DNA of 64,000 bases from an uncultured Marinifilum sp. (GTDB lineage Bacteria; Bacteroidota; Bacteroidia; Bacteroidales; Marinifilaceae), in assembly GCF_963677195.1 (NCBI RefSeq), contig NZ_OY781918.1, positions 2,282,923 through 2,346,922 on the forward strand, written 5' to 3'. Within the stretch, counting starts at the first letter, position 1, and each line of letters opens with the position of its first letter. A program made the translations under genes and the position numbers. Under the pieces are notes generated by a model, which worked only from the letters and a program-made list of their open reading frames with translations, ran no database searches and was not told where the DNA came from. This document shows, one piece after another, positions 15,816-23,810 of the stretch.

Positions 15816-17958
15816 AAACCTAGAACCCTTAATAAATGATTTTACAAATCGTTATGAAAGTATAACCAATTGGCCTGAAATTAAATTTGATGATGAGACA
15901 ATTGAGAAATTAGAATCATTAGATAATGCTACTAGCGTAAATCAATACTCGTTTCAAGTAAAAATTGAAAATAATCATTGTATAATTCCAGGTCAATATA
16001 TATTATACTCAATTTTACTAAAGGAATTTGCTATCGAATTACGTAAACACATGGACGTATTTGATAGTTATAAGAGTAAAAAAGGAAGAAATATTGTAGG
16101 TGATGATATTACATCTAATTCTGTGGATTTAAGTGTTCTAGACTTAGATGAATATAGTTCTATTTGGGCATTAAAACCACTAATCGATAGTAATCAAAGG
16201 GCTGATGCAAAATCAATTATTAATGGGAAATCGGGTAGTTATAAGATTAGAGGAGATGTAGATTTTTATGGATCTGTAATATTAAAGCTAATGAACGTAC
16301 CAGACGCAAGTACTGGTATTTTTGGGAAGTTTGTTTACTGGCTGACTTCAGATTTGGAATTGTATGATTTTCTGGAAAGAAAATATTTAAAGGAATTCGA
16401 TACGATTGTTGTTGGAACTACATTATCTGAATTTGTTTTAAAAGTGATAAACTTTTTAAATCAATATGACAAATCACATTCGATTGTTGAATATCTAAAA
16501 CCTAATGCGTCTGATCCTAGTTTTCTGTCAATAAAAGAAGATGATATTAGTTTGACTTCAATTTTTAAATCTGGAAAAAGTTTACTTGATTCAGCTCAAC
16601 TTTCCCAAGGAGGTAAAATAAGATTTATTGAAGATCCAATAATGTTGAGTGACAAGTATGGATATTTGTATCTTTCGACCCAGTGGACACAAGGGAAAAA
16701 TAGTAGGTTAGATCTTGATATATTTAAATCTTTTATTGAGAATATATATCCTGAATTCAATGTGAAAATCGATGGAAATCAGTACTCATTGCAAAGCAGT
16801 AATACAAAAACAAATCTAAAGTTTTCAAAGCCTCAAATCCAATTTCATAAGAGTTTATTTCTTAAAGAATCTGCCAAAGCACATCTTAAATTTTCATTAT
16901 CCCTAGTTTCACGCTATACTGCATCTCTTTGCACCAAGCCTTTTGTTTTATTGAGTGGTTTATCGGGTTCAGGAAAAACCAAGTTGGCACAGAGTTTTGC
17001 ACAATGGATTTGCGAGAATAAGGAGCAATATTGTATTGTCCCTGTTGGTGCCGATTGGACTAACCGGGAGCCATTGCTAGGTTACCCCAACGCATTAGAT
17101 TCTAATAACTACGTGAAACCTGAAAATGGGGTTCTTGATTTATTATTGAATGCAAAAAAACATCCGAACAAACCCTTCTTTTTGATCTTGGATGAAATGA
17201 ATCTGAGTCATGTTGAACGTTATTTCGCCGATTTCTTAAGTGCTATGGAGTCTGATGATTCGATTCCTTTGCATCCCGACAAAGAAGGTAAAAGAGATAA
17301 TGAAGGGAAAATCATACCTCATGAAATTAAATTACCCAAGAATTTATTCATTGTAGGTACCGTAAATATTGACGAAACCACCTATATGTTTAGTCCTAAA
17401 GTATTGGACAGAGCCAATGCTATTGAATTTAGAATAGATACGGATGATATCACAGCTTACTTAAAAGCTCCACAAAAAATCAATTTAGAAAAACTAGAAG
17501 GTGCTGGGGCAGTTATGGCTGAAAGTTTTGTAAAGCTTTCTCAAAAAGAGTTTGATGTTAAACCAAATGAAGAATTAAACAAAGAATTGATACGATTCTT
17601 TACTGAGTTGAAAAAATCGGGTGCTGAGTTTGGCTACAGAACAGCAGGAGAAATCCATCGACTATTCAATCAATTAAGTTCTGAAACCTATAATTTAGAG
17701 CAAAAGGAGATAATTGATATTGCAATAATGCAAAAACTATTGCCTAAAGTACATGGTTCTAGGCGTAAACTTGAAGATGTTCTGCATGTACTTGCATCCT
17801 TTTGTGTTCAAGAGGGAGCTGATGTAGAAAAGTACCTTGATCCTAAATCCGATTTGAAATTTAACGAAGAAGTAAAGTACCCTTTGTCATTAGAAAAAAT
17901 TTGCAGAATGTATAAAGGAGCAATAGACAATGGTTTTGCAAGTTATGCTGAAGCTTAA
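15808..17958 (+). CDS. McrB-like AAA+ NTPase subunit of a restriction system
   Basis: This 716-residue protein has an N-terminal region of about 330 residues that probably recognises DNA, then an AAA+ domain of McrB type. Walker A is GLSGSGKT (residues 384-391) and Walker B is LILDEMNLSH (D462, E463). The sensor region GTVNIDETTYMFSPKVLDRA carries the McrB signature in the form N-I-D-E-T. McrB-type proteins are GTPases that move DNA and activate the McrC-type nuclease. The gene overlaps the methyltransferase and precedes the nuclease by 11 bases. A C5 methyltransferase next to an McrBC-like pair is the layout of LlaJI- and BsuMI-type systems, where the nuclease cuts unmethylated sites, unlike true McrBC, which cuts methylated DNA. 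Confidence 0.87.
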   Translation: MLKNLEPLINDFTNRYESITNWPEIKFDDETIEKLESLDNATSVNQYSFQVKIENNHCIIPGQYILYSILLKEFAIELRKHMDVFDSYKSKKGRNIVGDDITSNSVDLSVLDLDEYSSIWALKPLIDSNQRADAKSIINGKSGSYKIRGDVDFYGSVILKLMNVPDASTGIFGKFVYWLTSDLELYDFLERKYLKEFDTIVVGTTLSEFVLKVINFLNQYDKSHSIVEYLKPNASDPSFLSIKEDDISLTSIFKSGKSLLDSAQLSQGGKIRFIEDPIMLSDKYGYLYLSTQWTQGKNSRLDLDIFKSFIENIYPEFNVKIDGNQYSLQSSNTKTNLKFSKPQIQFHKSLFLKESAKAHLKFSLSLVSRYTASLCTKPFVLLSGLSGSGKTKLAQSFAQWICENKEQYCIVPVGADWTNREPLLGYPNALDSNNYVKPENGVLDLLLNAKKHPNKPFFLILDEMNLSHVERYFADFLSAMESDDSIPLHPDKEGKRDNEGKIIPHEIKLPKNLFIVGTVNIDETTYMFSPKVLDRANAIEFRIDTDDITAYLKAPQKINLEKLEGAGAVMAESFVKLSQKEFDVKPNEELNKELIRFFTELKKSGAEFGYRTAGEIHRLFNQLSSETYNLEQKEIIDIAIMQKLLPKVHGSRRKLEDVLHVLASFCVQEGADVEKYLDPKSDLKFNEEVKYPLSLEKICRMYKGAIDNGFASYAEA

Positions 17959-17969
17959 TTGATTTCTAG

Positions 17970-20249
17970 ATGTCTGAAGAAAAATATATCGAAATTTCGT
18001 CGAAAGTTAGGAGTGATGTAAAACTTCAAATCTATTCTGAATCGAAGAGAGAAGATTCATTGCAAGAAATTGAATTTGCTGATGCGATTGCAAATGGAGA
18101 ATCTCCCTTCCAATTAATGGAAGGTTATTCCTATGAGTATTATTTTTCTAATGAGAATTATGAGTTAGAAGAAATTGCTGGGATTGTTCGCCCATCAAGA
18201 AGAGGAAAAAATTCAGGAAGAATAACGCCAAAAATTTATGTAGGAACATTACAACTTACTGTTATTGAGAGTAAGTCGAAAGAACTTATCGATACAATTG
18301 CGCTTGAAGTAAGATCGGTTAAAGCGGATTATCGTTCCGATTATCGATTCATGTTAGAGGAGATTACAGAGAAATGTACTGAGCTAATCATGCAATGCAA
18401 TTCTCCTGTAAATCAGTCTTTTTCTTCCGATTTTGAAAAAGACAATAAGACTGCATATCAACGCTTTGCCTTTGTGCGCTCATTAATTTATTCAGATGAA
18501 TTTAATAATGCTGTGAATAAAATCATTTCTTCTCCAGTTACGGAGTGGGAAGAAGAAGTTGAGCAAATAGACATACGAAGAGTAAAGAGAATTAGAAATT
18601 CTGGAATAAGGCAAATTGCAGGGAATTCGAACAGATCAAGATTACCTAATAATCATCCACTGCATAAACTGGGATTGCATACGATACCTTCTAAAATACA
18701 ATCATCGAAAAAAATAGAAACAGTTGATACGCCTGAGAATCGATTTATAAAGCACGTTTTGAAAGAGTTTCACTCTTTCTGTTCATCTTTTGAATTGATA
18801 GCAAAGGGAAAAGCTCAATTGGAAGCTAAAGTTTTGGTAGATCAATTGGACTGCTTTATTAATCATTCTGTTTTTAAAAAAGTATCTCGTCCCACAACTC
18901 TCAATTTAAATAGTCCTGTTCTTCAGAGGAAAGAAGGTTATCGTGAGGTGTTACGTGCATGGATCATGTTTGATTTGGCTGCTAAATTGATTTGGGAAGG
19001 CGGCGAAGATGTATATGAGGGAGGCAAACGAGATGTGGCAACACTATATGAATATTGGTTGTTTTTTAAATTGTTAGATTTGGTTAGTGAGTTATTTAGA
19101 ATAGAACCTAAACAAATAGAAAAATTAATTCAACCGTCAAATGATAATCTGAGCCTATCATTAAAACAAGGGAAAAATATTGCTTTGAGTGGAGTATATG
19201 ATTCTGGCATTCGGAAACTGCATATTAAATTTTCATTCAATAGATCATTCTCGGGGAAGCAGTCCTATCCCGATTCGGGAAGTTGGACCCGAACTTTGCG
19301 TCCTGATTATACTTTGTCTATTTGGCCCAATGGCATTTCAGAAGAAGTAGCAGAGCAAGAAGAATTAATTACACACATTCATTTCGATGCGAAGTACAAA
19401 GTGGAGAACTTACAAAAAAGTTTTACCGAAGATGTTGATTTGAATGAGGAGAAGATGGATCAACGCGAAGGAAAATACAAAAATGCTGATTTATTAAAAA
19501 TGCATGCTTATAAAGATGCTATTCGTCGAACTGGTGGTGCCTATGTTTTATATCCAGGAAATCAAGAAGTGAGACAAGAGGGATTTCATGAAATTATTCC
19601 GGGATTGGGAGCTTTTCCAATTCGACCCACAAGAGGGGATGATGGAACTAATAATTTAAAAGAATTTATTAATGAGATTATTTCTCATTTTCTAAATAGA
19701 GCATCGCAGTGGGAGAATATGTCTTATCGTGTTTATGATATTCATAAAGGGAAACCCGATAAATTAGAAGACTTACTGCCTGAACCTTATGGGGATGAAA
19801 GAGGTCTGATACCTGAGGAAACAACAGTTTTAGTTGGGTTTTATAAATCGAAAGAGCATTTAGAATGGTGTAAAAGTAAGGGACTATATAATTTTAGATC
19901 AGGTGAAGATAATGGTGCATTGCTTTTAGATAAGGATGTAGTTAATGCAAGATATTTGTTGCTGCATACGTATGGCGATAAGCATTCAGGAGAATTATTA
20001 AGAATAACAGGAAAAGGCTTAAAAGTTAAATCAGGAGACTTTTTAATTCAAAATGAATACCCTAAAGATCCTAAAAAAGAAATGAAACCATTTTATTTAA
20101 CTGTTGAAATTGACGACCAAGTTAATGAGGAATTTAAAGGCTTGGAATGGGATTTCAAAAAGTTTGAAAAATTTAAAACAGGAAATCAATCAGCAAAACC
20201 TTTTGCTGTTAGTTTAAGTGAGCTTATGAAGGAAAAAGTACAGTATTAG
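17970..20249 (+). CDS. DUF2357/McrC-like restriction nuclease subunit
   Basis: This 759-residue protein is the partner of the upstream McrB-like ATPase. Residues about 60-330 resemble the DUF2357 region, with the conserved block ETVDTPENRFIKHVLKEF. A PD-(D/E)xK-type nuclease core lies at residues about 440-480: D446 in TLRPDYTLSIW, then D473-A-K475 in THIHFDAKYK. A further conserved stretch, YKDAIRRTGGAYVLYPGN, follows as in McrC nucleases. The last 180 residues are an extra domain I do not recognise. The cut site and its dependence on methylation cannot be read from sequence. Together with the preceding three genes it forms a complete restriction-modification system. Confidence 0.85.
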   Translation: MSEEKYIEISSKVRSDVKLQIYSESKREDSLQEIEFADAIANGESPFQLMEGYSYEYYFSNENYELEEIAGIVRPSRRGKNSGRITPKIYVGTLQLTVIESKSKELIDTIALEVRSVKADYRSDYRFMLEEITEKCTELIMQCNSPVNQSFSSDFEKDNKTAYQRFAFVRSLIYSDEFNNAVNKIISSPVTEWEEEVEQIDIRRVKRIRNSGIRQIAGNSNRSRLPNNHPLHKLGLHTIPSKIQSSKKIETVDTPENRFIKHVLKEFHSFCSSFELIAKGKAQLEAKVLVDQLDCFINHSVFKKVSRPTTLNLNSPVLQRKEGYREVLRAWIMFDLAAKLIWEGGEDVYEGGKRDVATLYEYWLFFKLLDLVSELFRIEPKQIEKLIQPSNDNLSLSLKQGKNIALSGVYDSGIRKLHIKFSFNRSFSGKQSYPDSGSWTRTLRPDYTLSIWPNGISEEVAEQEELITHIHFDAKYKVENLQKSFTEDVDLNEEKMDQREGKYKNADLLKMHAYKDAIRRTGGAYVLYPGNQEVRQEGFHEIIPGLGAFPIRPTRGDDGTNNLKEFINEIISHFLNRASQWENMSYRVYDIHKGKPDKLEDLLPEPYGDERGLIPEETTVLVGFYKSKEHLEWCKSKGLYNFRSGEDNGALLLDKDVVNARYLLLHTYGDKHSGELLRITGKGLKVKSGDFLIQNEYPKDPKKEMKPFYLTVEIDDQVNEEFKGLEWDFKKFEKFKTGNQSAKPFAVSLSELMKEKVQY

Positions 20250-20297
20250 CAAAATTAGTCATTAAATTTCCTTATTCACAGATATCTATCCCCAACT

Positions 20298-20320
20298 AGC
20301 ACGAGTTTTCAATTCGTGCT
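20298..20320. repeat. REP-like hairpin AGCACGA...TCGTGCT
   Basis: A 7-bp inverted repeat with a 9-base loop lies 48 bases after the nuclease gene. A related hairpin (AGCACACGAT, GCA, ATCGTGCT) lies at 21091-21111, just before the minisatellite. The common core GCACGA/TCGTGC suggests a dispersed palindromic element. It has no T-run, so it is a weak terminator candidate. Confidence 0.4.
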
Positions 20321-20555
20321 CTGTGCATGCAGAATAGCTACAACAGCTTTTAATTAATTTGTAATTTACGAGTTATGAATTTATTATTCAACAATGCAAA
20401 GGGGCATATGCTTTAGTATTAACACACTATAGTTTTCATAAAAACAATTGTTTTGCTACAATTATACCTCGTAAAATATTTATTTTTTTTAAAACAAAAA
20501 CAAACAGTAAATCTTCCTAAAGTATATATATTCTTATTATTGGTGGTGTTACTTA

Positions 20556-20780
20556 ATGGTTATCAACAAAGTAGAAATAAAACAACTTGCTAATACTAAG
20601 ACCTATGGAAAAATACAATAAGGCTACAGGATTTTCTTGATAATTATTGCTTTAGTATCGATGATTCTATTATTAGCAAAAGGCTTGCATTTTTACGAGT
20701 TTAAAAATGAAACAATTCCTTTATTAGTCTTTCCAGCAATAGCATTTCCAGCTATTGGAATTCGCTTATTAAAAAAATAA
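20556..20780 (+). pseudogene. Small membrane protein frame interrupted by a stop
   Basis: A 75-codon frame from ATG 20556 to TAA 20778-20780 reads MVINKVEIKQLANTKTYGKI, then a TAA at 20619-20621. After that it continues as GYRIFLIIIALVSMILLLAK and KNETIPLLVFPAIAFPAIGI. The second part is a good two-helix membrane hairpin ending in RLLKK. Either the gene is broken by one stop, or a shorter protein starts inside the second part (TTG 20631 or the later ATG). I do not recognise the family. Confidence 0.35.
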
Positions 20781-21110
20781 ATTCTGATATAAAGTAAAAT
20801 ATTCCTCATCCTTCGGTAATTATTCTACAGCCTTTAGATGGCGCGGAGGTATGCCATGAATGGAAAAAACGGTCAAATTGACCATCCAAGGCCGGAATAA
20901 AAAGACCATGTCCGCCGATTTAAATAATAAAATAAGAAGAAAAATGAACAAAGTTACTATAATGAGAATGGAACAGATAAAGCTCCATGGTATGCATAGG
21001 GTTTTCAGAACAGCCATTGAAACAGGTAAAACTAACGATTAAACCATCAATATTATTTTGTAAAAAGAACATCTTGCATTTTGTTGTGTAAGCACACGAT
21101 GCAATCGTGC
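20781..21110. other. Non-coding stretch before the minisatellite
   Basis: A 60-codon frame at 20860-21042 is open, but its composition is unlike a protein and it has no recognisable domain. I see no convincing gene here. The hairpin at 21091-21111 is described with the related one at 20298-20320. Confidence 0.4.
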
Positions 21111-21185
21111 TTCCGTGACATTCTAGTAAATAATCTGTAAAGCTATTTTAGGAAGGGTCAGTGAAAAATGCAGGCAGAGTGCCTT

Positions 21186-21500
21186 CCGTGACATGCACCC
21201 CCCTTTCCGTGACAGGAGGATTGGCTTCCGTGACAGGAGGATTGGCTTCCGTGACAGGAGGATTGGCTTCCGTGACAGGAGGTTTGCCTTTCCGTGACAG
21301 GAGGATTGGCTTCCGTGACAGGAGGTTTGCCTTTCCGTGACAGGAAGATTGGCTTCCGTGACAGGAGGTTTGCCTTTCCGTGACAGGAAGATTGGCTTCC
21401 GTGACAAACGGAAGACTTGAAATTGTGAACGGAACAGCGGAAATTAGAAACGGAAGAGGTAAAGTTTGACGCGGAAGATGATAAAATGCGAACGGAAACA
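21186..21500. repeat. 21/22-bp minisatellite with two repeat classes
   Basis: The core CCGTGACA starts at 21186, 21207, 21228, 21249, 21270, 21292, 21313, 21335, 21356, 21378 and 21399, so it recurs every 21 or 22 bases. Units alternate between CCGTGACAGGAGGATTGGC and variants with GGTTTGCC or GGAAGATT. A second, degenerate class follows with CGGAA starts at 21409, 21430, 21451, 21472 and 21493, exactly 21 bases apart. Reverse-strand frames across it give seven-residue repeats, but the 22-base units shift the frame, so it is probably not coding now. An isolated TTCCGTGACA also occurs at 21111. It lies between the restriction island and tRNA-Ser. Confidence 0.85.
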
Positions 21501-21710
21501 CACCAATGCATTACGGATTAAGGATTTTTTGTGCGGCATATTATCTAACCATACAAAGAATAGTATGCTACAGTGGAAAAGTGAAAAATTTGTTGCACAA
21601 ATGTTGCACACGATTGTTTTTTGCTTTAAAACAATTAAAAATAAAAAAAATATTGTTTTTATAATTTAAAAGAATGTTATAAGCCAATAAATACGGCACT
21701 TAAGAGCATA

Positions 21711-21741
21711 AAAAAAGCAGCTAACAAATAGCTGCTTTTTT
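21711..21741 (-). terminator. Terminator of the tRNA-Ser gene
   Basis: A perfect 13-bp stem (21711-21723 and 21729-21741) with a 5-base loop has T-runs on the exit side for the reverse strand. It begins 4 bases after the tRNA 3' end. Confidence 0.8.
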
Positions 21742-21744
21742 CAG

Positions 21745-21832
21745 CGGAGAGGAAGGGATTCGAACCCCCGATACCCTTTTGGGGTATACTCGCTTTCCAG
21801 GCGAGCCAGTTCAACCACTCCTGCACCTCTCC
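21745..21832 (-). tRNA. tRNA-Ser (anticodon GGA)
   Basis: The reverse strand folds as a class II tRNA. The acceptor GGAGAGG pairs with CCTCTCC, the anticodon stem CTCGC/GCGAG encloses the loop CTGGAAA with anticodon GGA, a long variable arm TATACCCC...GGGTATC is present, and the T-loop is GTTCGAATC. The discriminator is G and CCA is not encoded. The long variable arm and the anticodon both give serine. Confidence 0.95.
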
Positions 21833-21982
21833 AAAGTGTATAATTGTTGATTACTGTGGGCACAAAAGTAGAATAAAATTGCAGATTATAAAATAATATG
21901 ATGAGAAAGTTTGTTGTGATTTACCCCATTAATTAGGCTTATACATTGTTTTGATATTATTTTCACTTGAAAAAAGATTATA

Positions 21983-23485
21983 TTACTCAACATCAATTTG
22001 TTTGCCATTTTCCAGTTTTAAAATGTTTTGTACACTGTTGGGAATTTGATCGTAGTAGTGACTTACATAAATAAGCGTGACATTGCTACTATCACATATT
22101 GATTCTATAATGTGTTTAAAATTGTTTATTTGATGGGTATCTAAACCCTGACAGGGCTCATCGAAAATTAGCAATGGCGGATTTTTGATTAGAGCTCTTG
22201 CAAGTAAGCATAAGCGTTGAGTACTTGTGGAAACTCTTTTAAATGGTTTAGCCGCCGAATCTTCTATCTCTAAAAGCCGCATCCAGCGTTTTACAATTTC
22301 TACTTTTGCGGGATTCGATTTTCTAAAAAGACCTAAAGTATCGTAAAAGCCCGATTCAATAACCTGTAAACAGGAATTCCCATTAGGGAAATATTGGAAA
22401 AGTTCAGGAGATACAAAACCAATATTTTTCTTTATTTCCCAAATACTTTCTCCACTACCTCTTTTAACATCAAAAAGGCTTATGTTATTGGAGTAAGCTT
22501 GTGGGTTATCGCCATTAATTAGGCTAAGAAGGGTTGATTTACCAGCCCCGTTACTTCCTAGTAAGGCCCATCGTTCGCCTTGTTTTATATTCCAGTTTAC
22601 CTGATTAATAATTACTTTATTATCATATTTAATGACAATATTTTTCATTGCAACAATATTATCAAATTTCTTTTTTTTTTCAACTGGTAATAGTTGTTGT
22701 AGTTCGTTTAAATTAATCTTATTAACACTCGTAAAATCTAATTCTTCAATTTTAAAATCAGCTTTAACAAAAGTTTTTATGATTTTGCCTTCATTAAGCA
22801 GCGCTATATGTGTAATCGAATCTGGAATTTCATGTGGCGAGCTAGTTAGTATAATATTTATTCCAGAATTTGATATGTCAGATAATAATTTGTCGAAATC
22901 CTTTCTTGTGTCCACATCAAGACCACTTAAAGGATTATCCAATAAAAGTAAAGCCGGATTTTTTAGTAATGCTTCAGCAATAAGTAATCTTTTTGTTTCG
23001 CCATTTGATAATTTAATAAGATGCTTGTCTTTTAAATCTTCAAGTTGCAGCCGGTTTAATACCTTTTGGTAAGTCCATAATTTAGGGGTGTGAATGGTAT
23101 TAGTTTTAGATAAATATTGCGCTACAGTTTGTGTATCTCCAGAATGGGCAGAATTGTATCGCTGTTGATAGTAAAAACTATTTGTATTGGAGAGATTCTT
23201 AAATTCGTGTCTTGAAGAAACCATGCTGATAAAATTTCGCCAGCTAATAAGTTTATTTTTATGAACTTCGCAAAGCTTATCCAAATGTGGATGTTTAAAT
23301 TTTCCATTTGTAATTGCAAATTTTCCAGTAATAGCCTTTAATAATACGCTTTTACCAGAACCGCTAGCTCCAATTAATGCCCATTGTTCTCCTTTTTTTA
23401 TTGATAAGTTAAGATTTGTTAGAAGTAACTTATCAAAAGATCGGATGCTTGTATTTTGAAACGAAATTATAGTAGAATTATTCAT
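21983..23485 (-). CDS. Tandem ABC ATPase of ModF type
   Basis: This 500-residue protein has two ABC ATPase domains and no membrane segment. Domain 1 has Walker A GASGSGKS, signature LSNGETKRLLIAEAL and Walker B ALLLLDNPLSGLD. Domain 2 has Walker A GSNGAGKS and Walker B PLLIFDEPCQGLD. Its signature is degenerate (VSTSTQRLCLLARAL instead of LSGGQ). The length and order match ModF/PhrA-like proteins of about 490 residues, which are linked to molybdate genes in enterics but whose role is unsettled. No mod transport genes lie nearby and it stands alone between tRNA-Ser and the polysaccharide locus, so molybdate involvement here is uncertain. Confidence 0.8.
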   Translation of the reverse strand: MNNSTIISFQNTSIRSFDKLLLTNLNLSIKKGEQWALIGASGSGKSVLLKAITGKFAITNGKFKHPHLDKLCEVHKNKLISWRNFISMVSSRHEFKNLSNTNSFYYQQRYNSAHSGDTQTVAQYLSKTNTIHTPKLWTYQKVLNRLQLEDLKDKHLIKLSNGETKRLLIAEALLKNPALLLLDNPLSGLDVDTRKDFDKLLSDISNSGINIILTSSPHEIPDSITHIALLNEGKIIKTFVKADFKIEELDFTSVNKINLNELQQLLPVEKKKKFDNIVAMKNIVIKYDNKVIINQVNWNIKQGERWALLGSNGAGKSTLLSLINGDNPQAYSNNISLFDVKRGSGESIWEIKKNIGFVSPELFQYFPNGNSCLQVIESGFYDTLGLFRKSNPAKVEIVKRWMRLLEIEDSAAKPFKRVSTSTQRLCLLARALIKNPPLLIFDEPCQGLDTHQINNFKHIIESICDSSNVTLIYVSHYYDQIPNSVQNILKLENGKQIDVE

Positions 23486-23810
23486 GAGTGATAATTGATA
23501 ATATACAAGATTTGCTTATATGGATGAAAAGCAAAAATACTTTCTGCTTAGAGAATTGTAAATATAGTAATACTAATGTGGTAAATTAACATGTGTAAGA
23601 AAATGTGATATAGAGTTTTCATAAATTGATAGGTGATAAATAGTGCTAATGATTAATGTATTGAATGTTAGGTGGTTTGTTGATTTTGGAAGGTGTTTGT
23701 CTAGTTTTTGTTCAGGTTAATTTTAGTCATGATAAGTTTTAGTAAAAGCAAGTTTGCTATTATTTTGTGTGCTTTTATGCAGTTTTAAAATCAGGAAACT
23801 GATAAAAAAA
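23486..23810. other. Divergent promoter region, ModF-like gene / polysaccharide locus
   Basis: AT-rich non-coding sequence between divergent genes. It must contain promoters for both, but I see no clear TTTG/TAnnTTTG pair and no palindrome like the LacI site at 47249. Confidence 0.4.

Noticed and set aside
13608..20249. Integrative element anchored at tRNA-Ser
   Set aside because: The restriction island looks foreign, but I see no integrase, no direct repeat of the tRNA 3' end and no boundary that would define an element.
20860..21042. 60-residue forward frame
   Set aside because: Low complexity, no domain, no clear start signal, and it lies in a stretch that otherwise looks non-coding.
21186..21410. 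CRISPR array
   Set aside because: The units are directly tandem with 21/22-base spacing and no unique spacers, and no cas gene is in the window.
21123..21511. Three overlapping reverse-strand frames of 94-117 residues across the minisatellite
   Set aside because: They are open in all frames because the repeat lacks stops; the unit length changes break any single repeat protein, and no other coding signal is present.
21983..23485. Importer ATPase for the polysaccharide locus
   Set aside because: There are two fused ATPase domains and no permease or binding protein nearby; the layout is that of ModF-type proteins.
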